From assembly GCA_017860725.1 (NCBI GenBank), contig JAGDMX010000005.1, positions 1 to 21,011 of the forward strand: a DNA stretch of 21,011 nt, written 5' to 3'. Below are positions 12,940 to 20,508 of the stretch, piece by piece. Each line of letters starts with the position of its first letter. Position 1 is the stretch's first letter. Made by a program: the position numbers and the translations under genes. Source of the stretch: Chloroflexota bacterium. Lineage in GTDB: Bacteria > Chloroflexota > Anaerolineae > Anaerolineales > UBA4823. The notes beneath the pieces are model-generated. The model had not been told where the DNA came from. It did not search any database and worked only from the letters and a program-made list of their open reading frames with translations.

Positions 12940-13880
12940 TTCGCGTGGAAAATCTGGTCAAAACCTACGGCAGCGTGCATGCGCTGGATGGATTGAGCCT
13001 GCACGTTGAGCCGGGCGTGGTTTACGGCTTCCTGGGACCGAATGGCGCCGGGAAAACTACCACTCTACGCATCCTGTCCGGCCTGGCGCGCCCCGATCGA
13101 GGCCAGGCTTGGATCATGGATCAGCCGGTGGCGCTGAGGCAGAGCGCCGGACAGGGGGTTGCAGCGCGTCTCATGGTCGGTGTGCTGCCCGAAGAACCGG
13201 CTTTTTATGCCTGGATGACGCCGCGCGAGCTGCTGCGAGACCTGGTAGCCCCATTATACGGTATGGAGCCGGCCGAAGCGGCTAAAAGAACCAACCTTTT
13301 GCTCGAGCAGGTCGGTTTAAGCGGCTCGGCAGACCGGCGAATTGGCGGATTCTCACGCGGCATGCGTCAGCGGCTGGGATTAGCCCAGGCGCTGGTTCAT
13401 CGCCCGAAGATTTTGCTGCTGGATGAGCCGGTCAGCGCCCTGGACCCCGCTGGACGCAAGGAAGTGCTGGAGCTGATCGACGATCTGCGCCAGCAAGCCA
13501 CCGTTTTGCTCTCGACTCACATTCTGGCGGATGTCGAGCGGGTGTGCGACATGATCGGGATCATCAATCAAGGGCGCATGATCATCGAATCCGAGCGTGA
13601 AGCGCTACTGGAGCGCTATGCCGTGCCCCTGATCGAGGTTGAGAGCGACGATGCCCTGGAAAACTGGGCCGAGCAAGCCAGGAGCCTGCCGGGTGTAGAG
13701 AGCGTAACGCTAGCGAATCACACCGCCCGCCTGCAGGTGAAGGATGCTGCAACCATCCAGGCAGAACTGCTGGCATCCTTGCTGCGCCAGGGTTTGCACC
13801 TTCAACGCTTTGAAATCGTGCGACCTTCGCTGGAAGACGTCTTCCTGCGGCTGACGAACAGCACCAAACCGACCGATTAG
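12936..13880 (+). CDS. ABC transporter ATP-binding protein (ABC-2 exporter type)
   Basis: The product has 314 residues. Walker A is GPNGAGKT (34-41), the signature FSRGMRQR lies at 139-146, Walker B is ILLLDEP (159-165), the D-loop SALDP follows and the H-loop His is 195 (STHI). The Q-loop position reads LPEEP, with Glu in place of Gln, a variant I believe is common in this exporter group. A C-terminal extension (about 220-314) ending EIVRPSLEDVFLRLT is characteristic of ABC-2 exporters of the CcmA/YxlF kind. It should energise the permease encoded 18 bases downstream. The substrate is not predictable; lipids, peptides or antibiotics are typical for the group. Confidence 0.92.
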   Translation: MIRVENLVKTYGSVHALDGLSLHVEPGVVYGFLGPNGAGKTTTLRILSGLARPDRGQAWIMDQPVALRQSAGQGVAARLMVGVLPEEPAFYAWMTPRELLRDLVAPLYGMEPAEAAKRTNLLLEQVGLSGSADRRIGGFSRGMRQRLGLAQALVHRPKILLLDEPVSALDPAGRKEVLELIDDLRQQATVLLSTHILADVERVCDMIGIINQGRMIIESEREALLERYAVPLIEVESDDALENWAEQARSLPGVESVTLANHTARLQVKDAATIQAELLASLLRQGLHLQRFEIVRPSLEDVFLRLTNSTKPTD

Positions 13881-13898
13881 GCTGGGAGGAGGCGATTC

Positions 13899-14657
13899 AT
13901 GTTCCCTACATTGTTGAAAAAAGAGATGCGCGAACAGCGCCGAACACACCGGCTGTTGATTTTCGTGGTCGCATTTGCCCTGATTGGCCTGATGTCGCCG
14001 CTAATCGCCCGCTACACACCCTTACTGCTGCGCAGCATACCGGATGTCCCGGCAGAATTGGCGGCGATAATCCCCGACCCGACCCTGAAAGATGCCGTCG
14101 ACCAATACACCAAGAACTTTTCCCAGCTTGGATTACTATTAGTGATCGTCTTGACCATGGGAATCATTGCTCAGGAGAAGGAACGCGGCACAGCCGGGAT
14201 GCTGTTCACCAAACCTGTGCGGCGGAGTGCATTTGTCTTAGCCAAATGGCTGGCCAGCATGGGCAGCCTGCTGGCAGGACTGCTGCTGGCGGCGGTTGGC
14301 TGCCTGTTTTATACATGGATTCTGTTCGAGCCGCTCCCCATAGGCGGTTTCCTGGCGTTAAATGCCCTGCTGATGGTCTTTTTAGGCTTTTTCATGACCC
14401 TGGCATTGACTGGTAGCGCCCTGGCGCGCAGCCAACCGATGGCGGCCGGTTATGCCTTCGCCCTGGTGGTCGTGGCGTTGATCCTTGGCGCCCTACCGTG
14501 GCTGGGAGAGTACATGCCAGGCAGGCTGATGGCCTGGGGCTGGGGGTTGGTGATGGGAGGTGCAGCGAGCGCCTGGCCGGCATTGATCGTCTCATTGGGG
14601 TTGACGGGGTTAGCACTGCTGGCAGCCTGCCTGTACCTGGAAAAAGAGGAGCTTTAA
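13899..14657 (+). CDS. ABC-2 type permease
   Basis: The product has 252 residues and about six membrane helices (near 20-40, 75-95, 115-145, 150-170, 185-205 and 220-245). A cytoplasmic N-terminus MFPTLLKKEMREQRRTHR precedes them. The segment GIIAQEKERGTAGMLFTKPVRRSAFVLAKW is the hallmark of ABC-2/NatB-like permeases, in which the E-x-G-T helix contacts the ATPase. GGGAGGAGG lies upstream of ATG 13899. It completes the exporter of the GntR operon. A hairpin begins 10 bases after the stop. Confidence 0.9.
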   Translation: MFPTLLKKEMREQRRTHRLLIFVVAFALIGLMSPLIARYTPLLLRSIPDVPAELAAIIPDPTLKDAVDQYTKNFSQLGLLLVIVLTMGIIAQEKERGTAGMLFTKPVRRSAFVLAKWLASMGSLLAGLLLAAVGCLFYTWILFEPLPIGGFLALNALLMVFLGFFMTLALTGSALARSQPMAAGYAFALVVVALILGALPWLGEYMPGRLMAWGWGLVMGGAASAWPALIVSLGLTGLALLAACLYLEKEEL

Positions 14658-14662
14658 CCAAC

Positions 14663-14698
14663 AAAAGTGTGAGTGGGAGGCTGAATGCCCACTCACAC
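14663..14698 (-). terminator. Hairpin terminator for the nucleotidyltransferase gene, shared with the exporter operon
   Basis: GTGTGAGTGGG (14667-14677) pairs perfectly with CCCACTCACAC (14688-14698), eleven pairs around a 10-base loop. On the minus strand the stem is followed by TTTTGTTGG (from 14666 down), which makes an intrinsic terminator for the gene ending at 14734. In the plus direction no T-run follows, so it would only weakly end the ABC operon. It lies in the gap between convergent genes, next to the perfect parS. Confidence 0.65.
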
Positions 14699-14715
14699 CG
14701 TCGTAGCGTGGTATT

Positions 14716-14731
14716 TGTTTCACGTGAAACA
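14716..14731 (+). promoter_or_regulatory. parS: parS ParB binding site 2 (perfect 16-bp palindrome)
   Basis: TGTTTCACGTGAAACA is a perfect palindrome and matches the parS consensus TGTTNCACGTGAAACA at every position. It lies between convergent transcription units, 2 bases past the stop of the nucleotidyltransferase gene, a place free of transcription start sites. Together with the site 2.1 kb away it suggests an origin-proximal ParB loading region. Confidence 0.92.
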
Positions 14732-14733
14732 CT

Positions 14734-15735
14734 CTAAACGCCGGCTTTACGCGCCCATTCTTCCAGTGTTTCTTCGACCAAATCCAAAAATGCGTCCAAT
14801 GCGGCCAAGCGCTGCTCAAATTCCACACCGAGCAGGCCTAAATAACCGATAGCCTGGCGCCAGGTAGCCTGGATTTCGGTGTTTTCTGGCAACAAATTAG
14901 CAGCAATGGTCCAGGTGCGCAGCAGAGGCCACAGCACAGCCTGCGGTTGATCCCCCTCCAAGATGGAGAGGAATGCCCGCCGGTAATACAATAAGCGATA
15001 GGGATGCAAACGCGCCGGCGCTTGCTCCTCCGGGAAGGCCTGGTAGGCGGCCTGCCAGAGCGGAATCCAGCTTGCCAGGGTATCGTTTTCCAGGTTGGGA
15101 GCGCCCAGCAAGCCCAGCAGGCCGTGACGCAGCCCCGATTTACCCGCTGCTGTAGCCCTGGCAGGAAAATTCAATAGGAATCTGCGCTCGGCGAGCGGCG
15201 ACCCGCTCAGACTGGCGATGGCATTAGCGGCGTGACCCACCGCCTGCAGGTAATCCGCCACCTGCCCCGGTCCTTGCTCAAATTTCTGCTCATGGTACGT
15301 AGTCCAGATCCGGCGAGCGTGCTGCTCTTGTTTTTGGGCGCGCTCCAGCACGTGATCGGGACGGTCGAACTGGCCGCGCACGCTGGCGATAGTGAAATCC
15401 AGGAAGTGTTGGGGGTCATAGAGCGCCCGGCAGGAGCTCAGAGTCGGTCCAAGCCAGGCATGTACGCGCAGATTGCGGGTGTTGCGGTAATCGACATACT
15501 TATGGTGGGCAATATCCAGGTGAGCCTCATCGGTGAGATGCACAATTTCGCGCTCGGTCGGGATCGTGTCGAGGTGAATAAATACAAGGTCAATGTCGGC
15601 AGTGCCGCCGAGAAGGTAAGAATCCCCCAAAAGCGAGCCGCACAAATATGCCGCGATTATGCTGCGGTCGGCACGCGTGCGCTGCGCAACCGTGTCGCGA
15701 GCGATATTCAGCAAGATCTCGCGAGTGATACGCAT
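14734..15735 (-). CDS. Nucleotidyltransferase-fold protein with C-terminal helical domain
   Basis: The product has 333 residues. The N-terminal domain shows the polymerase-beta nucleotidyltransferase signature: CGSLLGDSYLLGGTADIDLVF (Gly33-Ser34, Asp47 and Asp49), with a third acidic residue at Asp74 (HLDIAHH). All three metal-binding acids are thus present. The rest (about 110-333) is largely helical and resembles the substrate-binding part of aminoglycoside-type or HEPN-like nucleotidyltransferases, but I cannot assign a substrate. AGGAGG lies 11 bases before ATG 15735, a slightly long spacing. It follows the deoxynucleoside kinase by 42 bases on the same strand, so the two probably share a message. 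An activity on a nucleotide-linked small molecule or RNA is possible. Confidence 0.75.
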   Translation of the reverse strand: MRITREILLNIARDTVAQRTRADRSIIAAYLCGSLLGDSYLLGGTADIDLVFIHLDTIPTEREIVHLTDEAHLDIAHHKYVDYRNTRNLRVHAWLGPTLSSCRALYDPQHFLDFTIASVRGQFDRPDHVLERAQKQEQHARRIWTTYHEQKFEQGPGQVADYLQAVGHAANAIASLSGSPLAERRFLLNFPARATAAGKSGLRHGLLGLLGAPNLENDTLASWIPLWQAAYQAFPEEQAPARLHPYRLLYYRRAFLSILEGDQPQAVLWPLLRTWTIAANLLPENTEIQATWRQAIGYLGLLGVEFEQRLAALDAFLDLVEETLEEWARKAGV

Positions 15736-15777
15736 GGATGTCTTTACCTCCTCAAAGCAGCTGCATCTAGATGGATA

Positions 15778-16431
15778 CTATCCATCGCCGGAAATTTCCA
15801 GTGGCAGCTCCGGCTGGAAAGGAACGATTTTTAACGCCTGGCGAATGCGGTTTTCAACCGATTTCAAGTCTTCCGGGCGGCTGACGTAATTGAGATGCGT
15901 GGTATCCAGCACCAGGACCGGCGAGCGACGGGAAACATGATCAGCAAAAAACGCCTCATACGATTGATTTAACTCGGCGATGTATTCGCGTTCCATATTG
16001 CGCTCATAGGGGCGGTCACGCAGGGCGATGCGCTGCATCAGAGAGTCATTATCCGCCCGCAGGTAAACAATCAGGTCGGGCACCGGGATTTTTTCGGCAA
16101 GGGCGTCGTGCAGTTGATCATAGGTGACTAACTCATCGCCGTAGAGGTTAATACGGGCAAACAAGGCATCCTTTTCGAAAGTGTAATCGGCGATTAAATT
16201 CCGGCCCGCCGCCAGGAGGTCCGGGACGGAGCGGCGCTGCTGGTGATAGCGGCTGAGCAAGAAAAAAATCTGAGTCTGGAAGGCATAGCGCTGGCGGTCG
16301 GCGTAGAAGTCTGAAAGGAAGGGGTTTTCTTCGAAGACCTCCAGCAGCAGATCCGCCTGAAAAGCGGGTTGGAGCAGGCGCGCCAGGGTGGTTTTCCCAA
16401 CGCCAATGACACCTTCGATAGCCAGGTACAT
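15778..16431 (-). CDS. Deoxynucleoside kinase (dAdo/dGuo/dCyd kinase family)
   Basis: The product has 217 residues. The P-loop is GVIGVGKTT (7-15). The substrate-site motif FEENPF lies at 33-38, DYTFEKD...LFARINL at 82-96 matches the family's DYIFxKD...FAxLNL segment, and the lid DRPYERNMEREYI carries the Arg residues that hold phosphates. The enzyme phosphorylates deoxynucleosides at the 5' position in nucleotide salvage; whether it prefers dA, dG or dC cannot be told. The ATG at 16431 is at the normal family N-terminus (MYLAIEGVIG). An AT-rich region with a 10-bp inverted repeat precedes it. The nucleotidyltransferase-fold gene follows in the same direction. Confidence 0.9.
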   Translation of the reverse strand: MYLAIEGVIGVGKTTLARLLQPAFQADLLLEVFEENPFLSDFYADRQRYAFQTQIFFLLSRYHQQRRSVPDLLAAGRNLIADYTFEKDALFARINLYGDELVTYDQLHDALAEKIPVPDLIVYLRADNDSLMQRIALRDRPYERNMEREYIAELNQSYEAFFADHVSRRSPVLVLDTTHLNYVSRPEDLKSVENRIRQALKIVPFQPELPLEISGDG

Positions 16432-16455
16432 GTGGAATCCCTTATGTAAATCAAT

Positions 16456-16489
16456 ATATATTGCAATTATATAGTCTACTGCAATATAT
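16456..16489. repeat. Perfect 10-bp inverted repeat in the deoxynucleoside kinase promoter region
   Basis: ATATATTGCA (16456-16465) and TGCAATATAT (16480-16489) are exact reverse complements with a 14-base spacer. On the minus strand a TATAAT box lies in the spacer region, about 45 bases before the kinase ATG, without a good -35 box. The layout suits an operator or activator site. The rest of the 204-base gap (16432-16635) shows no gene and no clear terminator. Confidence 0.5.
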
Positions 16490-16635
16490 CATACATAGCT
16501 TGCCGAAAGACTAGCAACCAGCGGCTCTCGCCCACTAAGGATACCAGCCTTTAAGCCAGAATGCAACTGCAATTCGAGAAGGTTTATTCAATTCTGATAT
16601 TAAATTTACCGGAAGCAGTCAGGATACATTTATTA

Positions 16636-17067
16636 CTAGCTGCGCTTTTTGAATAACTCCCGCAGCAACAGCAATCCGCCTATGCCCATTACAACCAGCG
16701 CCAGGATATAGCCAAGAATCGACGCCAGGGTAAGCGCCCACCACCAGCCCACTGGCTCGATCTCACCGGAGGCCAGGCCGGTGACAACGGCCAGCACCTG
16801 CCCGCCAACCAGCAATACAACTGCAATGACGAGAGACCAGCCGATGAGCCTGTGGCGTGAATGCGCCCGATATGCCGCCCAGAAGAGCAAACCGCCGCCA
16901 AACAAGGCTACCGGGAATAGCTCGGCAGGCATCAGGTAGTCAAACCGGAAAATGCCTCTCTTGATGAGCAGCGCCACAGAAAACAAGATCGGAGCCAGAA
17001 TCGGGAACCACACCAGCAGTGTCCCTATAATGGCCAGAACCTGGGTCAGCGCGCCTCTGTTATTCAT
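16636..17067 (-). CDS. Small integral membrane protein, four helices, unknown function
   Basis: The product has 143 residues with four hydrophobic helices (about 8-35, 48-66, 75-98 and 108-136) and a basic C-terminus RELFKKRS. I recognise no family motif. The loop between helices 1 and 2 (KRGIFRFDYLMPAE) and the HSRHR segment are the only polar stretches. It begins 24 bases after the stop of the toroid-protein gene on the same strand, so the two are probably co-expressed. A role together with that possible isoprenoid-binding protein is speculative. ATG 17067 has only a weak ribosome-binding site. Confidence 0.65.
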   Translation of the reverse strand: MNNRGALTQVLAIIGTLLVWFPILAPILFSVALLIKRGIFRFDYLMPAELFPVALFGGGLLFWAAYRAHSRHRLIGWSLVIAVVLLVGGQVLAVVTGLASGEIEPVGWWWALTLASILGYILALVVMGIGGLLLLRELFKKRS

Positions 17068-17091
17068 GGCTTTGGCTTCTTTTGAGATGAC

Positions 17092-18168
17092 TCATCCGGA
17101 CATCCTTGTGAACACGCGGCAGATCGCCAGACTCACCCATAGTTTCCTTTGGCGCGCCTCGGCCGTATCTTTTTCCTTCTCATTGGGCTTCATGTAGGAT
17201 ACTTTCCACAATCCGCTTTCTTCCTGATGATCGCAGAGCCAATCCAACGCTCGCTGGATCTGATCATCCTCCCTGGACAACCCAATCCGGGAAAGAGAAT
17301 CCAGGGCGGATACCAGGTTATTCCACCAAAAAGGATACTCAAATCTGACCCAGTATTCTGCCGCTTGCAGGGAGGTATAAGAATCCGGCTGGAAAAACCT
17401 GGATTTCAACAAGTACGCGGCGGTCTTAGCTGCCGCGGAGTTGCGGTAATCCGGGTGGACTGCAAAAGCGCGCAGGATCATGCCCGTCCAGTTATGCGAG
17501 AAAGGCTTGGAGCGGTCAGGCTCGACCGGTTGCGCATATTGGGTGATCAAGCGATACTGGGTGGCACGATCAAACTTGTAGGTGAGGATCGGGATCGTCC
17601 AGCCCTGATCCGATTGGCGCATCGCCAGCAGCCATTGGAATCCTTTTTCAATGCGCGGGTCAGCTTCATAGCCGGCTTGGATGAGGAGCGCTATGATGGC
17701 GCCGGTATAGTAGGTTGCGTATTGATTGGCGAGGATGCCTCGGAAGTCTCCTTCTTCGCTCTGGCACGAGAAAAGGTACTCAGCGGCTAAATTTGCCTGG
17801 GGATGCTCGCGGCTGAAGCCGTACTGCTCGACCAAGTATCTGAATACGCGCCAGGTTTCGATCAGAAAATGATTAATGGCCGGATGTTTTGCCTCGCCTC
17901 TGTGGGGCCAGCTTCCATCTAGAAGTTGCTTCCGGATAATTTTCTGGGCACCCGGCAATTGCCACAAGCATTGAACCGGATCTACGTCCTCCCCCAAGAG
18001 ATCGCGCCGCACAAAGTACTGTAGCGCCTCGTTTCCAGAAGATAACAGGGGCGGCAAGGGATCGAACTTGAAATGCAATCGCCAGTCGTTCAAAGTTAAA
18101 TTCAGTATATACAAACTATCGATGTTATGCAACAACTTTTCCGCACCAAAGTTACCATAAGCCCTCAT
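17092..18168 (-). CDS. Prenyltransferase / squalene-cyclase-like alpha-toroid protein
   Basis: The product has up to 358 residues of regular helices with repeated QW-type motifs: QLLDGSWP (81-88), CQSEEGDFRGI (135-145), MRQSDQGWTIP (183-193) and DHQEESGLWKV near the C-terminus. This is the alpha/alpha-barrel repeat of squalene cyclases and prenyltransferase beta subunits. The DxDD protonation motif of cyclases and a clear zinc site are not visible, and the length is about half that of a squalene-hopene cyclase. It may bind or modify a polyprenyl or other substrate, or be a non-catalytic relative. There is no signal peptide. The ATG at 18168 has AAGGA almost against it, so the true start may be further in, near the conserved FDPLPPLL segment. 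Confidence 0.72.
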   Translation of the reverse strand: MRAYGNFGAEKLLHNIDSLYILNLTLNDWRLHFKFDPLPPLLSSGNEALQYFVRRDLLGEDVDPVQCLWQLPGAQKIIRKQLLDGSWPHRGEAKHPAINHFLIETWRVFRYLVEQYGFSREHPQANLAAEYLFSCQSEEGDFRGILANQYATYYTGAIIALLIQAGYEADPRIEKGFQWLLAMRQSDQGWTIPILTYKFDRATQYRLITQYAQPVEPDRSKPFSHNWTGMILRAFAVHPDYRNSAAAKTAAYLLKSRFFQPDSYTSLQAAEYWVRFEYPFWWNNLVSALDSLSRIGLSREDDQIQRALDWLCDHQEESGLWKVSYMKPNEKEKDTAEARQRKLWVSLAICRVFTRMSG

Positions 18169-18172
18169 TTCC

Positions 18173-18201
18173 TTGCATATTCGGAGTATTAAGATTAAAA
18201 T
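18173..18201 (+). promoter_or_regulatory. Possible promoter for the azoreductase-like gene
   Basis: TTGCAT (18173-18178), a 17-base spacer and TAAAAT (18196-18201) resemble a sigma-A promoter with a weak -35 box. It lies in the 82-base AT-rich gap between divergent genes. The repeated element TTGCAGAA occurs around 18201 and again near 18230. No comparably clear promoter is seen for the opposite strand. Confidence 0.4.
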
Positions 18202-18250
18202 TGCAGAATATATCTTGTTTTAAAAATCTTGCAGAAAGGTAGACCCTCCT

Positions 18251-18961
18251 ATGAGACTCTTACACATTGTAGCAACCCCACGCGGTCACGAATCTAATAC
18301 CATTCGCATTTCCAATGCTTTAATAGAAGAACTCCATTTAAAGTATGATGACCTGACGGTTAAAGTATTGGATTTATTTAAAGCCGATTTACCTGCTGTA
18401 GCTGGTGAAAATATCGAGAGTAAATACAAACTGATGACAGGTCAAGAACTTGATAATCATCACAAGTCATCCTGGGATGCGATTGAAGCCAACATCAAAC
18501 GGTTCTTGGATGCGGATATTTACTTGATTACTGTTCCTATGTGGAATTTTGGCATCCCCTACGCCCTAAAATACTATATCGATGCGATTGTACAACCAGG
18601 CTACTTGTTTCGCTATAATGAGCTTGGTATACCCGAAGGGTTGATTGAAGGAAAGAAGATGGTCGTTGTGACTTCGCGGGGTGGAGATTATTCCCCGAAT
18701 ACTCCCCTGCACGCGCTCGATTTTGTGGAACCCTACTTACGTGCAATTTTTAATTTTGTTGGGATCAGAGACATCCACTTTATTAACGCACAGCCTATGG
18801 ACATCTCCCCAGCGGCCCGAAGAGCTGCAATGCTGAAAGCAATTGACGAAGCACGGGCGCTGGTAGCCGACAACCACTTGAATGGTTATGAACCGATTGA
18901 ATCTGTAGAATTCCCCAAGGGGGTTAAGCCGGCTCCATTAGAAGCATACTCCCAAGATTAG
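18251..18961 (+). CDS. FMN-dependent NADH-azoreductase-like quinone reductase
   Basis: The product has 236 residues of flavodoxin-2 fold. The N-terminal phosphate loop is HIVATPRGHESNTIRIS. The FMN-ring loop PMWNFGIPYALKYYIDAI (96-113) and the SRGGDYS loop (142-148) are the AzoR hallmarks. The family transfers two electrons from NAD(P)H to quinones and azo compounds, probably as quinone detoxification. It is somewhat longer than Escherichia coli AzoR because of the C-terminal tail ENPIESVEF-like region. The coding sequence is visibly AT-richer than all neighbours, with AT-rich codons, which suggests later arrival by transfer. The gene stands alone, with convergent and divergent neighbours. 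The ribosome-binding site is weak (AAGG about 12 bases before the ATG). Confidence 0.87.
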   Translation: MRLLHIVATPRGHESNTIRISNALIEELHLKYDDLTVKVLDLFKADLPAVAGENIESKYKLMTGQELDNHHKSSWDAIEANIKRFLDADIYLITVPMWNFGIPYALKYYIDAIVQPGYLFRYNELGIPEGLIEGKKMVVVTSRGGDYSPNTPLHALDFVEPYLRAIFNFVGIRDIHFINAQPMDISPAARRAAMLKAIDEARALVADNHLNGYEPIESVEFPKGVKPAPLEAYSQD

Positions 18962-18971
18962 ATAAAGCACC

Positions 18972-18998
18972 GTCAGAGTGGCGCACGCATACTCTGAC
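18972..18998. terminator. Hairpin between convergent azoreductase-like and MFS genes
   Basis: GTCAGAGT (18972-18979) pairs perfectly with ACTCTGAC (18991-18998) around an 11-base loop. The 54-base gap separates two convergent stops, so it could end both transcripts. No T-run follows on either strand, so intrinsic termination would be weak. Confidence 0.45.
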
Positions 18999-19015
18999 CG
19001 GGGGTAGCAGGGTAT

Positions 19016-20446
19016 TCAATCCGATCTCACTCGTAAAAGAGCAGCAGCCGAAAGCAAGAATAAGACCCCAAACATGGCATATAAGACCAGGTATCCCAGC
19101 CCTGGCAGGTGGGTGAAGTACAGGCCGAAATAATCGGCAATGGGCCCGCCCAGATAGGCGCCGACTGCGCCGGCCCCAGCCGCAGCCAAGTTTTGAATAC
19201 CGAGATATTTACCGGCCTGGCCATCAGGGATCAGGCCGGTGCCCAGCGCCCAACTGGCGGCATAGACAATCCCTGCCCCAATGCCAATCAGCCCACCGCC
19301 GAGAATAACGACCGCCAGGTGGGTGGAGGATAGGAGAATAATCGTGCCCAGTGCGGCAATCAGGCAGCCCAGGATGGCCAGGCGCTTCTTGCCGTAGCGG
19401 TCGGCGAGCCAGCCGCCGGGCAGGGTAGTGATGGCGAGCAGGATGCCCAGCAAGGCCAGGAAGAGGGCGCCGGGACCGGCAGCCAGCTCACCCTTTATCC
19501 CCAGGCGCGTCTGGATAAAATAAACCGAAAACACACCCATATTAAAAATAGCGGCCAGGAAGGTCAGGCGATGCAGTATCCACCAGCGATAGGAGGGATT
19601 ACCCTGCAGAGCGGCCTTGCCCAGGCCGATTCTTAAGCTGATCCATGCTCCGGCGAGCAAGGCCAGTGCGATGCTGAACAGGCCGATAAATCCTACCACC
19701 ACGGGCTGCAGCCATACAGTCGGCTCCACAGGCCAGCGGGCTACCAACTGTACGAGCGCACCCAACAGCAAGATCACCGCGGCAAAAAAGGCCGTCATCA
19801 GGAACAGCCGCAGGAGAGGCTCAATTTTGATCGCTGAGGTGTGCGCCTCGGGAACCGGTTCTTTCACGGTCAATGTTATCAAGGATGTGAGCAGCAAGAT
19901 CGCCATCCCGATATACAGCGCCGGTTGGAAATCACCGCGACTGATCAACGGGCTAACAAAGAAAGCCACGAACAGCAGCGGTAGCGGGACTTCCAGCAGG
20001 GCTTTGACCCCGGAGGCGATGCCGCGCTGGCTGACATCGACCAGGTCCGGGATCAGGCCATTGGCTCCGGCGCAAGCTGTGTTATAGGCAACCTGCAACA
20101 AAATGAGCAACAGCAACAAGATTTCAAAGCTGCTTTCGCCGCGCATGACGGGCGAGGAAGTGATCATCAGTAAAAATGCCAGGGTACCCAGGGTGCCGGC
20201 CAGGATGAAAGGCCGGCGGCGCCCCCAACGCAAATGGGAGCCGTCCGACAAAACACCCATCAGCGATTGCGTCAGGATGGAGGCCATCAAAGACCACAGG
20301 CGCACCCGACCAAAGTACTCCCCTTGCTGTGTTACGCCCACGATCTGCTGCACCAGCAGCGGCAAAATGAAACCGTTGGTGACGGTGAGGGTATTCAGCC
20401 CAAAGAACAGGGCGTTAATTTGCAGCAACTCATACCAACGGGACAA
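19016..20446 (-). CDS. MFS transporter, GPH/sucrose-transporter-like
   Basis: The product has 476 residues and about twelve membrane helices. After helix 2 comes the loop SDGSHLRWGRRRPFIL (67-82), the form of the MFS signature found in GPH and plant-sucrose-type symporters. The matching loop of the second half is GGWLADRYGKKRLAILG. Other conserved parts are YNTACAGANGLIPDL and GIGAGIVYAASWALGTGLIPD. It is probably a proton- or sodium-coupled carrier of a sugar or similar solute; the substrate is unknown. The start is TTG 20446, at the natural N-terminus MSRWYELLQINALFF, with a G-rich stretch upstream. It lies downstream of a broken acyltransferase gene on the same strand. Confidence 0.85.
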   Translation of the reverse strand: MSRWYELLQINALFFGLNTLTVTNGFILPLLVQQIVGVTQQGEYFGRVRLWSLMASILTQSLMGVLSDGSHLRWGRRRPFILAGTLGTLAFLLMITSSPVMRGESSFEILLLLLILLQVAYNTACAGANGLIPDLVDVSQRGIASGVKALLEVPLPLLFVAFFVSPLISRGDFQPALYIGMAILLLTSLITLTVKEPVPEAHTSAIKIEPLLRLFLMTAFFAAVILLLGALVQLVARWPVEPTVWLQPVVVGFIGLFSIALALLAGAWISLRIGLGKAALQGNPSYRWWILHRLTFLAAIFNMGVFSVYFIQTRLGIKGELAAGPGALFLALLGILLAITTLPGGWLADRYGKKRLAILGCLIAALGTIILLSSTHLAVVILGGGLIGIGAGIVYAASWALGTGLIPDGQAGKYLGIQNLAAAGAGAVGAYLGGPIADYFGLYFTHLPGLGYLVLYAMFGVLFLLSAAALLRVRSD

Positions 20447-20508
20447 GACTCACCCCGCTTGCGCAGGTTTTACCTGAGTTTCGTTCTTCGGCTCCTGTCT
20501 ACCCAAGG

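Noticed and set aside
7664..15354. Further CACGTG cores at 7664-7669, 7938-7943 and 15349-15354 as parS sites
   Set aside because: Only the six-base core matches; the flanking TGTTN and AAACA positions do not, and all three lie in coding sequence.
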